From: CADEEN01 sp963840805
GTDB taxonomy: Bacteria > Pseudomonadota > Gammaproteobacteria > Burkholderiales > Burkholderiaceae_C
NCBI GenBank assembly: GCA_963840805.1
Contig: CAWJAJ010000011.1
Location: 62,001-126,000, forward strand
Reading direction: 5' to 3'
Length of the DNA: 64,000 bases
Of the stretch, positions 56,165 through 64,000 are shown piece after piece. Positions within the stretch are counted from its first letter, which is position 1. Each line of letters opens with the position of its first letter. Under the pieces are notes generated by a model. It made no database searches and was not told where the DNA came from. It saw only the letters and a list, made by a program, of their open reading frames with translations. Both the position numbers and the translations under genes were made by a program.

Positions 56165-57611
56165 GTTCTTCATCAACGGCCAGCCGGTCCAGGCCGAGGA
56201 CGACCAGACCGTCATGCAGGCGGCCAAGGCCAACGGCTTCTTCATCCCCTACTTCTGCTGGCACCCGCAGCTGTCGGTACCGGGCAATTGCCGCATCTGC
56301 GCGGTCGAGGTCGAGGCCGACGGTGGTGGCTGGCTCGACATCGCCTGCAACATGCCGATCACCAAAGGCATGCGCGTGCTGACCGACTCCGACAAGGTGC
56401 GGCAGCGCCGCAAGGAGACGCTGCAGTTCATCACGCTGAACCACCCGGTCGATTGCGGCATCTGCGACAAGGCCGGCGAATGCACGCTGCAGGATTACCA
56501 CTACGAATTCAACGGCTCGCCGTCGGTGTCGCGCGACGCCAAGGTGCACGCCACCAAGCATTACCCGCTGTCCGAGCGCATCGTGCTCGACAACGAGCGC
56601 TGCATCATGTGCACGCGCTGCGTGCGCTTCACGCGCGAGATCTCCAAGACCCACGCGCTGGGCGTGCAGAACCGCGGTGACCATTCGCTGATCCGTCCGG
56701 TCGAGGACGGCGCTTTCGAGCACGACCCTTACTCCGACAACGTGGTCGACATCTGCCCGGTCGGCGCGCTGTTGTCGCGGCAGTTCCTGCACAAGGCGCG
56801 CGTCTGGTACCTGAAGCCCACACCGTCGGTCTGCCCGGGCTGCGAGCGCGGCTGCACGGTCAACGTCTGGCACCGCAAGAACGATTGGAAGCTGAAGGCG
56901 CTCGACCCGCAGCAGAACGCCCGCATCGACCGCGTCACGCCGCTCGAGAACGCGGCCGTCAACGGCCCATGGATCTGCAACAAGGGGCGCGATCTGGCGC
57001 AGATCTTCGAACGCGCGCGCGCCGCGCAGGCGATGCTCAAGGGCACGCCGGTCGAATTGCAGGCTGCCGTCGTCATCGCCCGCGAGCTGATCAAGGCCGC
57101 CAAGCAGCCGGTCGCCCTGGTGTCGAACTGGGGCTCGAACGAGGAACTGGCGGCGTTCAACGCCGCGCTGGGGCAGCGCCTCAGCTGCTTCGTCAAGTCC
57201 GACTGGCAGCCGGCGCCGGGCGAGCGGCTCGAAGACGATCTGCTGATCAAGCCCGACAAGAATCCGAACAGCAAGGCGGCGCGCGCCCTCTTCCCCGCGC
57301 TGCCCGCCGACGCACGAGCCGCCTTCCCGGCCGACACCGACCTGGTGCTGGTGTGGGGCGAGGGTTTCAGCTTCGCGCAACTGCCGCCGAAGGCCAAGAT
57401 CGTCTACCTGAACAGCTGGCTGCAGCCCGAGAACGGCCACGCCGACGTGTTCCTGCCGATCAGCGTGCAGACCGAGCGCAACGGCCACTACACCAACTTC
57501 CAGGGCGTCGTCAGCGGCTTCGAGGCCTGCTTCGAGAAGCCGGCCGGCGTAGCCGATGCCGCGGCGCTGTTCGCCGCGCTGGCACCAGGCGCCGCCGGGA
57601 GCTTGAGATGA
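56157..57611 (+). CDS. nuoG: NADH-quinone oxidoreductase subunit G, short form
   Basis: A 484-residue NuoG. It has a [2Fe-2S] ferredoxin domain (FCWHPQLSVPGNCRICAVEV), the His/Cys N5 motif (HPVDCGICDKAGECTLQDY), the N4 ligands (CIMCTRCVRF, ICPVGA) and an N7-type site (CPGCERGC with WICNKG). The molybdopterin-oxidoreductase-like domain that follows is only about 220 residues, whereas most NuoG proteins reach 770-900. The frame is clean and the nuoH start overlaps the stop, so this looks like a native short form rather than an assembly break. Confidence 0.9.
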   Translation: MLEFFINGQPVQAEDDQTVMQAAKANGFFIPYFCWHPQLSVPGNCRICAVEVEADGGGWLDIACNMPITKGMRVLTDSDKVRQRRKETLQFITLNHPVDCGICDKAGECTLQDYHYEFNGSPSVSRDAKVHATKHYPLSERIVLDNERCIMCTRCVRFTREISKTHALGVQNRGDHSLIRPVEDGAFEHDPYSDNVVDICPVGALLSRQFLHKARVWYLKPTPSVCPGCERGCTVNVWHRKNDWKLKALDPQQNARIDRVTPLENAAVNGPWICNKGRDLAQIFERARAAQAMLKGTPVELQAAVVIARELIKAAKQPVALVSNWGSNEELAAFNAALGQRLSCFVKSDWQPAPGERLEDDLLIKPDKNPNSKAARALFPALPADARAAFPADTDLVLVWGEGFSFAQLPPKAKIVYLNSWLQPENGHADVFLPISVQTERNGHYTNFQGVVSGFEACFEKPAGVADAAALFAALAPGAAGSLR

Positions 57612-58756
57612 CCCAGGACCTGCTCGTCTACGTCGTCTTCATCGCCTACGCGGTGGGCATGCTGATGACCTTCGGCACGGTGCTGACCTGGGTCGAGCGC
57701 AAGCAGGCTGCGGTGATGTCCGACCGCATCGGCGCCAACCGGGCCTACGTGCGCATCCCGTTCACGCAGATCAAGCTGGTCTGGCTCGGCTTGTTCCACG
57801 GCATCGCCGACGGCATCAAGATGCTGGTCAAGGAAGACTTCAAGCCGCGCACCTACGACTGGTATGCCTACGCGGTGGCGCCCTGGGTGGTGTTCACGCC
57901 GGTGCTGCTGGTGTTCGGCGTGATCCCGTTCGGCGGCCTGCTCGATCCGGGGCGCCTGTTCCCGTCGCTGGCCACCTGGTTCGGTGGCCGCACCTACAAC
58001 ATGCAGATCGCGCAGCTCGACGCCGGGTTGCTGATCGTGTTCGCGTTCAGCGGCATGACCATCATCGGCGCGATGCTCGCCGGCTGGTCGTCGGCCAACA
58101 AGTTCTCGCTGCTCGGCGGCCTGCGCGCCGGCTCGCAGATGATCTCCTACGAGCTGGTGATGGGCCTCACGGTGCTCGGCCTGATCCTGATCTTCGGCAC
58201 CGTCGACCTCGGCTCGATGGTGCGCCAGCAGTCGGGCGTGGTGCTCGGCTTCCTGCCGGCCTGGGGCGTGGTCTACCAGCCCTTCGCGGCGGTGCTGTTC
58301 CTGACCGCAGCGATCGCCGAGAACAAGCGCATTCCGTTCGACCTGCCCGAGGCCGAGTCCGAACTCATCGCCGGCTACTACACCGAGTACAGCGCGATGA
58401 AGATGGGCCTGTTCATGTTCGCCGAGTTCATCGAGATCGCGATCGTCGGCGCGCTGTTCACGACGCTGTTCCTCGGCGGCTACAACCTGCCCTACATGAA
58501 CGACGCCGGCTTCACGCTGCCCGGCGGCACCACCCTCGCGATGAGCCACGGCGCGGTGGTCGTGACGCAACTGGTGGTGTTCCTCGTGAAGGTGCTGCTG
58601 GTGTGCAGCTTCCAGATCCTGATCCGCTGGACGCTGCCGCGCTTCCGCTACGACCAGGTGCTGGCCTTCGCGTGGAAGTTCATGCTGCCGCTGGCACTGC
58701 TCAATCTCTGCGTCACCGCCGTGCTGGTGTGGTCGCACCAGGGAGCGCCGCTGTGA
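57608..58756 (+). CDS. nuoH: NADH-quinone oxidoreductase subunit H
   Basis: The 382-residue membrane subunit forming the quinone entry at the arm junction, with about eight helices. ERKQAAVMSDRIGANRAYVR, KMLVKEDFKPRTYDWYAYAV and ENKRIPFDLPEAESELIAGY are hallmark loops. The frame is intact. The start overlaps the nuoG stop. Confidence 0.96.
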   Translation: MTQDLLVYVVFIAYAVGMLMTFGTVLTWVERKQAAVMSDRIGANRAYVRIPFTQIKLVWLGLFHGIADGIKMLVKEDFKPRTYDWYAYAVAPWVVFTPVLLVFGVIPFGGLLDPGRLFPSLATWFGGRTYNMQIAQLDAGLLIVFAFSGMTIIGAMLAGWSSANKFSLLGGLRAGSQMISYELVMGLTVLGLILIFGTVDLGSMVRQQSGVVLGFLPAWGVVYQPFAAVLFLTAAIAENKRIPFDLPEAESELIAGYYTEYSAMKMGLFMFAEFIEIAIVGALFTTLFLGGYNLPYMNDAGFTLPGGTTLAMSHGAVVVTQLVVFLVKVLLVCSFQILIRWTLPRFRYDQVLAFAWKFMLPLALLNLCVTAVLVWSHQGAPL

Positions 58757-59332
58757 TGACGCCGTACAAGCGCAAGCAGTACTGGAACGAGCCGACGCTC
58801 AGCGCCTGGGAGCGCGCCTACCTGCCCGAGATCCTGCGCGGGCTGGTCATCACCAGCGGCGTGTTCCTGCGCAACATGGCGGCGCTGGATCACCGGCAAG
58901 AAGGGCGCGCTGACGACCTACTACCCCGAGGAAACCCGCTTCGATTACGCACCGCTCAACCGCGGCAAGCACGTGCTGACGCAGCGCCCCGACGGCAAGC
59001 CGCAGTGCATCGCCTGCAACATGTGCGCCACGGTGTGCCCGGCCAAGGTGATCGAGATCGAGGCCGCGTTCGACCCCACCGACACCGCGCACCCCAAATA
59101 CCCGGCGCGCTTCGAGATCGACTACTCGCGCTGCATCTTCTGCGGCCTGTGCGTCGAGGCCTGCCCCGAGGATGCGATCCGCATGGCCAAGGAGACGCCC
59201 GGCCTGCCGGCCGAAGACCGCCGCCAGATGTGGCTCACGCTCGACGAGATGCTGACCTGGCAGCCGCAGCGCGATGTCGCCAAGCCCTACCCGGCGGCGC
59301 GCGCCGCCAAGAAGATCGAGGGGGCGCCATGA
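58756..59332 (+). CDS. nuoI: NADH-quinone oxidoreductase subunit I, one frameshift
   Basis: The ferredoxin-like subunit with clusters N6a and N6b: CIACNMCATVCPAKVIEIEA and CIFCGLCVEACPEDAIRMAK. The N-terminal amphipathic part (LPEILRGLVITSGVFLRNMA) is in the first frame. A shift near 58890 joins it to TYYPEETRFDYAPLNRGKH. Full length is about 192 residues. It overlaps nuoH and nuoJ by a few bases. Confidence 0.93.
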
Positions 59333-59859
59333 TCGAGACCCTGCTGCAGAACCTCGACACGCTGCTGCTGGCGCTGTTCGCGTTGTGCGCGCTGGTCGGC
59401 GCGGCACTGACGGTCGTGCTGCGCCAGCCGATGCGCGTGGCGCTGGCGCTGATCTCGACGATGGTGTTCCTGGGCGGCATCTACGGCCTGCTGGGCGTGC
59501 ACTTCATCGCCGCGTTCCAGGTGCTGATCTACGTCGGCGCGGTGATGGTGTTCATGGTCTACGTGATCATGCTGCTCGAGGTGCGCGAAGCCTCGGGGCC
59601 GCGTTACTCGAAGCTGCTGCTGCCGGGCGTGGCCGGCTTCGTGCTGCTCGCGGGCGCAATCGGCATCAGCGTCTGGCGCAGCCTGCCGGCACCGACCGCC
59701 GCGAAGGGCGATGCGGCGTACGGCATCACCAAGTTCTCGATCGCGTTCCTCAACGACTACTGGCTGCACTTCGAGCTCACCTCGGTGCTGCTGGTGGCCG
59801 CGGTGGTCGCGGCGCTGGCCGTGATCAAGGTCAGCCGCAGGAGGGCCACCCATGGATAG
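59329..59859 (+). CDS. nuoJ: NADH-quinone oxidoreductase subunit J
   Basis: A 176-residue membrane subunit with five helices. The conserved helix 3 segment FQVLIYVGAVMVFMVYVIML contains the pi-bulge region involved in coupling. The start ATG overlaps the nuoI stop and the end overlaps nuoK. Confidence 0.94.
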   Translation: MIETLLQNLDTLLLALFALCALVGAALTVVLRQPMRVALALISTMVFLGGIYGLLGVHFIAAFQVLIYVGAVMVFMVYVIMLLEVREASGPRYSKLLLPGVAGFVLLAGAIGISVWRSLPAPTAAKGDAAYGITKFSIAFLNDYWLHFELTSVLLVAAVVAALAVIKVSRRRATHG

Positions 59860-60154
59860 AACCCAACTGCTGCTCGGGCTGGCGATCGCGCTGTTCTCGC
59901 TCGGCCTGCTCGGCGTGATCGTGCGCCGCAACGTGCTGGTGATGCTGATGTGCATGGAGCTGATGCTCAACGGCGTCATCCTCAGCCTGGTCACCTTCGC
60001 GCAGCAGACCGCCACCACCGTCGGTGCGGTGCTGGTGTTCCTGATCTTCGTCGTCGCCACCGCCGAGATCGCGCTGGCGATCCCGATCGTGCTGCTGCTC
60101 GTGCGCGACAAGCACACGCTGGACCTCGGCGCCTACTCCGACCTGAAGGGCTAG
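59852..60154 (+). CDS. nuoK: NADH-quinone oxidoreductase subunit K
   Basis: A 100-residue three-helix subunit. The two conserved glutamates lie in MLMCMELMLNGVILSL and ATAEIALAIPIVLLLV, the proton-path positions of NuoK. The length is exact for the family. It overlaps nuoJ by 8 bases. Confidence 0.95.
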   Translation: MDRTQLLLGLAIALFSLGLLGVIVRRNVLVMLMCMELMLNGVILSLVTFAQQTATTVGAVLVFLIFVVATAEIALAIPIVLLLVRDKHTLDLGAYSDLKG

Positions 60155-60157
60155 CGT

Positions 60158-62044
60158 GTGTTGACCCTGATCGTCCTGCTCCCGCTGCTCGGCTTCTTGC
60201 TGAACGGCGTGCTGGCCACTCAACTCGGCGGCAACCGCGTCGGCAAGACCTTCGTCAGCGTGGTCGGCTGCGGCCTGCCGATCCTGGCCTTCGGGCTCAC
60301 CGTGAAGGCCCTGCTCGATCTCCAGGCCGGCGGCTACGTGCCGTTGGTCGAGACGGCCTACCGCTGGGCGCAGGTCGGCCGCCTGCCCTTCGAGATCGCC
60401 TTCTACTTCGACCGCCTGTCCGCGGTGATGACGCTCGTCGTCACCGGCGTCGGCTCGGTGATCCACATCTACTCGGTCGGCTACATGGCGCACGACAAGA
60501 GTTTCGGTCGCTTCTTCGCCTACCTGAACCTGTTCCTGTTCTTCATGCTGCTGCTGGTGCTCGGCCGCTCGATGCTGGTGCTGTTCGTCGGCTGGGAAGG
60601 CGTCGGGCTGGCGTCGTACCTGCTGATCGGCTTCTGGTACGAGGACCTGGCCAACGCGCGCGCCGGCAAGAAGGCCTTCATCACCAACCGCATCGGCGAC
60701 GCGGGTTTTCTGCTCGGCATGTTCGTGCTCTACCAGGCCTTCGGCACGCTGAACATGGACAGCATCAACTCCTCGTTCGCCATCGGTGCCGCCAAGGTGG
60801 TGCCCGCCAGCCTGGTCGGCATCCTGCTGTTCATCGGTGCCACCGGCAAGTCGGCGCAGATCCCGCTGCACGTCTGGTTGCCCGACGCGATGGCCGGCCC
60901 GACGCCGGTGTCGGCGCTGATCCATGCCGCGACGATGGTCACGGCCGGCGTGTACCTGGTGGCGCGCATGTCGGGCGTGTACCTGCAGGCCCCCGAAGCG
61001 TCGGCGGTGATCGCCGTGATCGGCGTCGCCACCGCGTTCTTCGCCGCCACCATCGCGATCGTGCAGACCGACATCAAGAAGGTGCTCGCGTACTCCACCG
61101 TGTCGCAGCTCGGTTTCATGTTCCTCGCGCTCGGCGTCGGCGCCTACGGCGTGGCGATCTTCCACGTCGTCACGCACGCGTTCTTCAAGGCCTGCCTGTT
61201 CCTCGGCGCCGGCAGCGTGATCCACGCGCTCGGTGGCGAGCAGGACGTACGCAAGATGGGCGGCCTGCGCAAGCGCATCCCCGTCACGTTCTGGACCTTC
61301 GCCATCGCCACCGCGGCGATCGCCGGCCTGCCGCCGCTGGCGGGCTTCTTCTCGAAGGACGAGATCCTCTGGTACGCCTTCGCCAGCACGCGCGGCGGCA
61401 TGCCGCTGCTGTGGGGCGTCGCCGCGGCCACCGCACTGATGACCGCCTTCTACATGTTCCGCCTGCTCTGGCTGACGTTCTTCGGGGCCTCGCGCATGAG
61501 TGCGGAGGTCGAGCACCACGTGCACGAGTCGCCGCTGTCGATGACCGGCGTGCTGATGGCATTGGCGGCGCTGTCGGCCGTCGGCGGCTTCATCGCCGTG
61601 CCGCACTTCCTCGAGCCGCAGCTGCCGCTGCCCGCCGTGCACGAAGCGCTGCACCACTACGAGACTCCGCTGCTGGTGCTGTCGGTGGTGCTCGCACTGG
61701 CCGGACTGGCCGGGGCCGCGTTCGTCTACGGCGGCACGGGCCGGCGCGCCGAGCGCCTGCAGCAACGCTTTGCCGGCCTGCACCGCTGGCTGACGAACAA
61801 GTACTTCATCGACGAGCTGTACGAGAACGTGATCGGCAAGCCGCTGGTCTGGATCTCGGATGCGGTGTTCCTGCGCTTCAGTGACCGCCGCGTCATCGAC
61901 GGCACGCTCAACGGCCTGGCTGCGCTGGGCCAGCGCGGCGCCGGTGTGCTGGGCCGCGTGCAGACCGGCAGCCTGCACCTGTATGCGTGGCTCGTGATGA
62001 TCGGCATCGTCGGCGCGCTGCTGTGGAGTTGGCGCCATGTTTGA
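60158..62044 (+). CDS. nuoL: NADH-quinone oxidoreductase subunit L
   Basis: A 628-residue antiporter-like proton-pumping subunit. FVGWEGVGLASYLLIGFWYE (key Glu), LPDAMAGPTPVSALIHAATM and TDIKKVLAYSTVSQLGFMFL (Lys of the proton path) are all present. A long C-terminal helix region ends GIVGALLWSWRHV. The start is GTG (60158), 3 bases after nuoK. The frame is intact. It overlaps nuoM by 8 bases. Confidence 0.95.
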   Translation: MLTLIVLLPLLGFLLNGVLATQLGGNRVGKTFVSVVGCGLPILAFGLTVKALLDLQAGGYVPLVETAYRWAQVGRLPFEIAFYFDRLSAVMTLVVTGVGSVIHIYSVGYMAHDKSFGRFFAYLNLFLFFMLLLVLGRSMLVLFVGWEGVGLASYLLIGFWYEDLANARAGKKAFITNRIGDAGFLLGMFVLYQAFGTLNMDSINSSFAIGAAKVVPASLVGILLFIGATGKSAQIPLHVWLPDAMAGPTPVSALIHAATMVTAGVYLVARMSGVYLQAPEASAVIAVIGVATAFFAATIAIVQTDIKKVLAYSTVSQLGFMFLALGVGAYGVAIFHVVTHAFFKACLFLGAGSVIHALGGEQDVRKMGGLRKRIPVTFWTFAIATAAIAGLPPLAGFFSKDEILWYAFASTRGGMPLLWGVAAATALMTAFYMFRLLWLTFFGASRMSAEVEHHVHESPLSMTGVLMALAALSAVGGFIAVPHFLEPQLPLPAVHEALHHYETPLLVLSVVLALAGLAGAAFVYGGTGRRAERLQQRFAGLHRWLTNKYFIDELYENVIGKPLVWISDAVFLRFSDRRVIDGTLNGLAALGQRGAGVLGRVQTGSLHLYAWLVMIGIVGALLWSWRHV

Positions 62045-63590
62045 CGCCGGGCTGCTCAACCTCGTGCTGTTCCTGCCGCTGTTCGGCGCCGGCCTGCTGG
62101 TGGTGTCGCCCACCGCCCGCGACGACTTCACGCGCCGGCTCACGCTGGGCGTGATGACGCTGCAGTTCCTGCTCACGGCCTGGCTCTACCTGCGTTTCGA
62201 CAGCCGCATGGGCGGCCTGCAGTTCGAGACCCGCCTGCCGTGGATCGCCGACTGGGGCGTCTACTACCAGATCGGCCTGGACGGCTACAACATCCTGCTG
62301 GTGCTGCTGACGGCCTTCCTGGCGCCGCTGGTGGTGGCCAGTGCGTTCACCGCGATCACCAAGGACGTCAAGCTGTTCTACGCGATGGTGTTCCTGATCC
62401 AGTTCGCGATGATGGGCACCTTCGTCGCGCAGGACCTGTTCCTGTTCTACGTCTTCTGGGAAACGATGCTGATCCCGATGTTCCTGCTGATCGGCATCTG
62501 GGGCGGCGAGCGGCGCATCTACGCGACGCTCAAGTTCGTGCTCTACACGGCCTTCGGCAGCATCCTGATGCTGGCCGCGGTGATCTACCTCGTCTACTCG
62601 CTGCAGCAGACGACCGGCATCACCTCGTTCGCCTTCGCCGACCTGGTCAAGGCACGCCTGCCGCTGGACGTGCAGGCGTGGCTGCTGGCCGCCTTCGCAC
62701 TCAGCTTCGCGATCAAGGTGCCGATGGTGCCGCTGCACACCTGGTTGCCCGACGCCCACGTCGAGGCGCCGACCGCGGGCTCGGTGATCCTGGCCGGCGT
62801 GCTGCTGAAGATGGGCACCTACGGTTTCATGAAGCTCGGCTTCCCGCTGTTCCCCGATGCGACGCTGCTGTTCACGCCGTGGCTGATGACGCTGGCCGTC
62901 GTGAGCATCGTCTACGGCGCCTGCCTCGCGCTGGTGCAGGACGACATCAAGAAGATCATCGCCTACTCGTCGATCAGCCACCTCGGCTACGTCATGCTCG
63001 GCCTGCTCAGCCTGGAGCTCGCCGGCATCCAGGGCGCGGTGATCCAGATGGTCAGCCACGGCCTCGTCGCGGCCGGCCTGTTCCTGATGGTCGGCATGAT
63101 CTACGAGCGCTGCCACACGCGCGACCTCGCCGCGTACGGCGGGCTGGCCAAGCTGCTGCCGGTGTACTCGGTGTTCTTCATGATCCTGACCCTGGCCTCG
63201 GTGGGCCTGCCCACCACCAGCGGCTTCACCGGTGAATTCCTGGTCCTGCTCGGCGCGTTCAAGTCCGCCTGGGTCCAGTACCGGCTGGGCACCACCAGCC
63301 TGCCGCTGGTGCTGGCGGTGGTGGCCGTCACCGGCGTCGTGCTCGGGGCGCTGTACATGTTGCGCTTTGCGCTCGGCTTCCTCTACGGTGCATCCAAGGC
63401 GCCGCACCACAGCGACGCGCATCCGCTCGCCGATCTGAGCGGACGCGAGAAGACCATCCTCGGCCTGATCGTCGTCGCGGTCTTCTGGCTCGGCCTGTTC
63501 CCCGACGAACCGATGCGCAAGACCGAATTGGCGGCCAAGACCTATCAGCAACTGGTCAGTACGCCGCGCCTTCCTGGGAGAACGCCATGA
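62037..63590 (+). CDS. nuoM: NADH-quinone oxidoreductase subunit M
   Basis: A 517-residue antiporter-like subunit. FYVFWETMLIPMFLLIGIWG carries the conserved Glu, LHTWLPDAHVEAPTAGSVIL the loop, and QDDIKKIIAYSSISHLGYVM the Lys. The frame is intact. It follows nuoL with an 8-base overlap and overlaps nuoN by 4 bases. Confidence 0.95.
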   Translation: MFDAGLLNLVLFLPLFGAGLLVVSPTARDDFTRRLTLGVMTLQFLLTAWLYLRFDSRMGGLQFETRLPWIADWGVYYQIGLDGYNILLVLLTAFLAPLVVASAFTAITKDVKLFYAMVFLIQFAMMGTFVAQDLFLFYVFWETMLIPMFLLIGIWGGERRIYATLKFVLYTAFGSILMLAAVIYLVYSLQQTTGITSFAFADLVKARLPLDVQAWLLAAFALSFAIKVPMVPLHTWLPDAHVEAPTAGSVILAGVLLKMGTYGFMKLGFPLFPDATLLFTPWLMTLAVVSIVYGACLALVQDDIKKIIAYSSISHLGYVMLGLLSLELAGIQGAVIQMVSHGLVAAGLFLMVGMIYERCHTRDLAAYGGLAKLLPVYSVFFMILTLASVGLPTTSGFTGEFLVLLGAFKSAWVQYRLGTTSLPLVLAVVAVTGVVLGALYMLRFALGFLYGASKAPHHSDAHPLADLSGREKTILGLIVVAVFWLGLFPDEPMRKTELAAKTYQQLVSTPRLPGRTP

Positions 63591-64000
63591 TCAGCCGCGA
63601 CGTGCTGATGGCCATGCTGCCCGAGCACCTGCTGCTGGCGGGCATCGTGCTGCTGGTGGTCCTGGAGATCGCCGGCCGCTGGCAGCGCGCGTCGCTGGCC
63701 GTCGCGTTGGTCAGCGTCGCAGCAGCCGCGCTGGCCGCGGCCAACTTGTCGTTCGGCGGCTATGCCGCCGCGCCGTTCGCCGGCCAGTTCTCGGTCGACC
63801 CGGCCACGCTGCTGGCCAAGGCCGTGGTACTCGCGCTGGCGCTGCCGGTGCTGCTGATGGCGCGCGACGAGTTCGAGGGCGGCGAGTTCGCCGTGTTGCT
63901 GCTGTCGTCGTTGTACGGCGTGTGCCTGATGCAATCGGCCGACAGCGTGCTGACGCTGTTCCTCGGCCTGGAATTGATGTCGATACCGGTCTACACGCTG
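63587..64000 (+). CDS. nuoN: NADH-quinone oxidoreductase subunit N, cut by the window end
   Basis: The N-terminal 138 residues of the third antiporter-like subunit. The early helices and ADSVLTLFLGLELMSIPVYT, with the conserved Glu, are visible before the sequence ends. The ATG overlaps the nuoM stop. Last expected gene of the nuo operon. Confidence 0.93.
   Translation, partial: MISRDVLMAMLPEHLLLAGIVLLVVLEIAGRWQRASLAVALVSVAAAALAAANLSFGGYAAAPFAGQFSVDPATLLAKAVVLALALPVLLMARDEFEGGEFAVLLLSSLYGVCLMQSADSVLTLFLGLELMSIPVYTL

Noticed and set aside
1..64000. CRISPR arrays, tRNA or rRNA genes, phage or restriction/defence genes
   Set aside because: No regularly spaced repeats, cloverleaf-like segments or relevant protein motifs were seen on either strand.

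Overview
The window is high-GC DNA with very dense coding and reads as a betaproteobacterium of the order Burkholderiales, probably near the Leptothrix/Rubrivivax/Rhodoferax group. The reasons are the family-level protein resemblances, a membrane-bound-hydrogenase operon in the same gene order as in Ralstonia/Cupriavidus, and short intergenic hairpin repeats. This placement is inference from the sequence alone. No rRNA or tRNA gene, CRISPR array, phage gene or transposase was seen.

Layout. 1-1.7 kb: end of an SPFH/stomatin-type gene and an alpha/beta hydrolase. 1.8-4.9 kb (minus): a P-type cation ATPase and a remnant of a Na+/Ca2+-exchanger-like protein. 5.1-8.7 kb (minus): molybdate uptake modABC with mobB, then a DUF2478-like gene on the plus strand. 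9.4-14.6 kb (minus): an arsenic operon acr3-arsR-arsI-arsC-arsP-thioredoxin-arsM. 15.1-18.9 kb: a membrane HdrD-like Fe-S oxidoreductase divergent from menA (demethylmenaquinone synthesis) and a nitroreductase. 19.0-20.0 kb (minus): an unusual SRPBCC-cyclic-nucleotide-binding fusion. 20.2-40.9 kb: the complete MBH operon hoxKGZMLOQRTV-hypABFCDEX, interrupted between hypD and hypE by two convergent multihaem cytochrome genes (about 4 kb). 41.0-50.6 kb: an electron-export cluster with two small cytochromes c, a haem-binding lipoprotein, an NrfJ-like OB-fold protein, a decahaem OmcA/MtrC-like lipoprotein, a ComEA-like protein, a decahaem MtrA/DmsE-like cytochrome and an MtrB-like porin. 50.9-64 kb: complex I nuoA-N (nuoN cut by the window edge), with an unusually short NuoG and two hairpin elements between nuoE and nuoF.

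How it fits together. The small hydrogenase subunit carries the six-cysteine pattern of O2-tolerant enzymes, so H2 can feed quinone through HoxZ. MenA would supply a low-potential quinone. Two membrane multihaem cytochromes inside the hydrogenase operon (a c-b fusion and a NapC-type protein) are candidate quinol-to-periplasm links. The small cytochromes and MtrA-MtrB-MtrC-like proteins form a candidate conduit through the outer membrane to minerals or other external partners, working in either direction. Matches to the FNR/ANR box (TTGAY-N4-RTCAA, most with zero or one mismatch) precede hoxK, menA/the Fe-S gene, the c-b cytochrome, both small cytochromes, the haem lipoprotein and the MtrC-like gene, which suggests one redox-controlled regulon.

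Data quality matters here. More than 20 otherwise well-conserved genes carry one or more frameshifts, and the family resemblance resumes in another frame each time. This fits indel errors in the assembly better than true gene decay. Coordinates of these genes span the whole gene, and shift positions are approximate.
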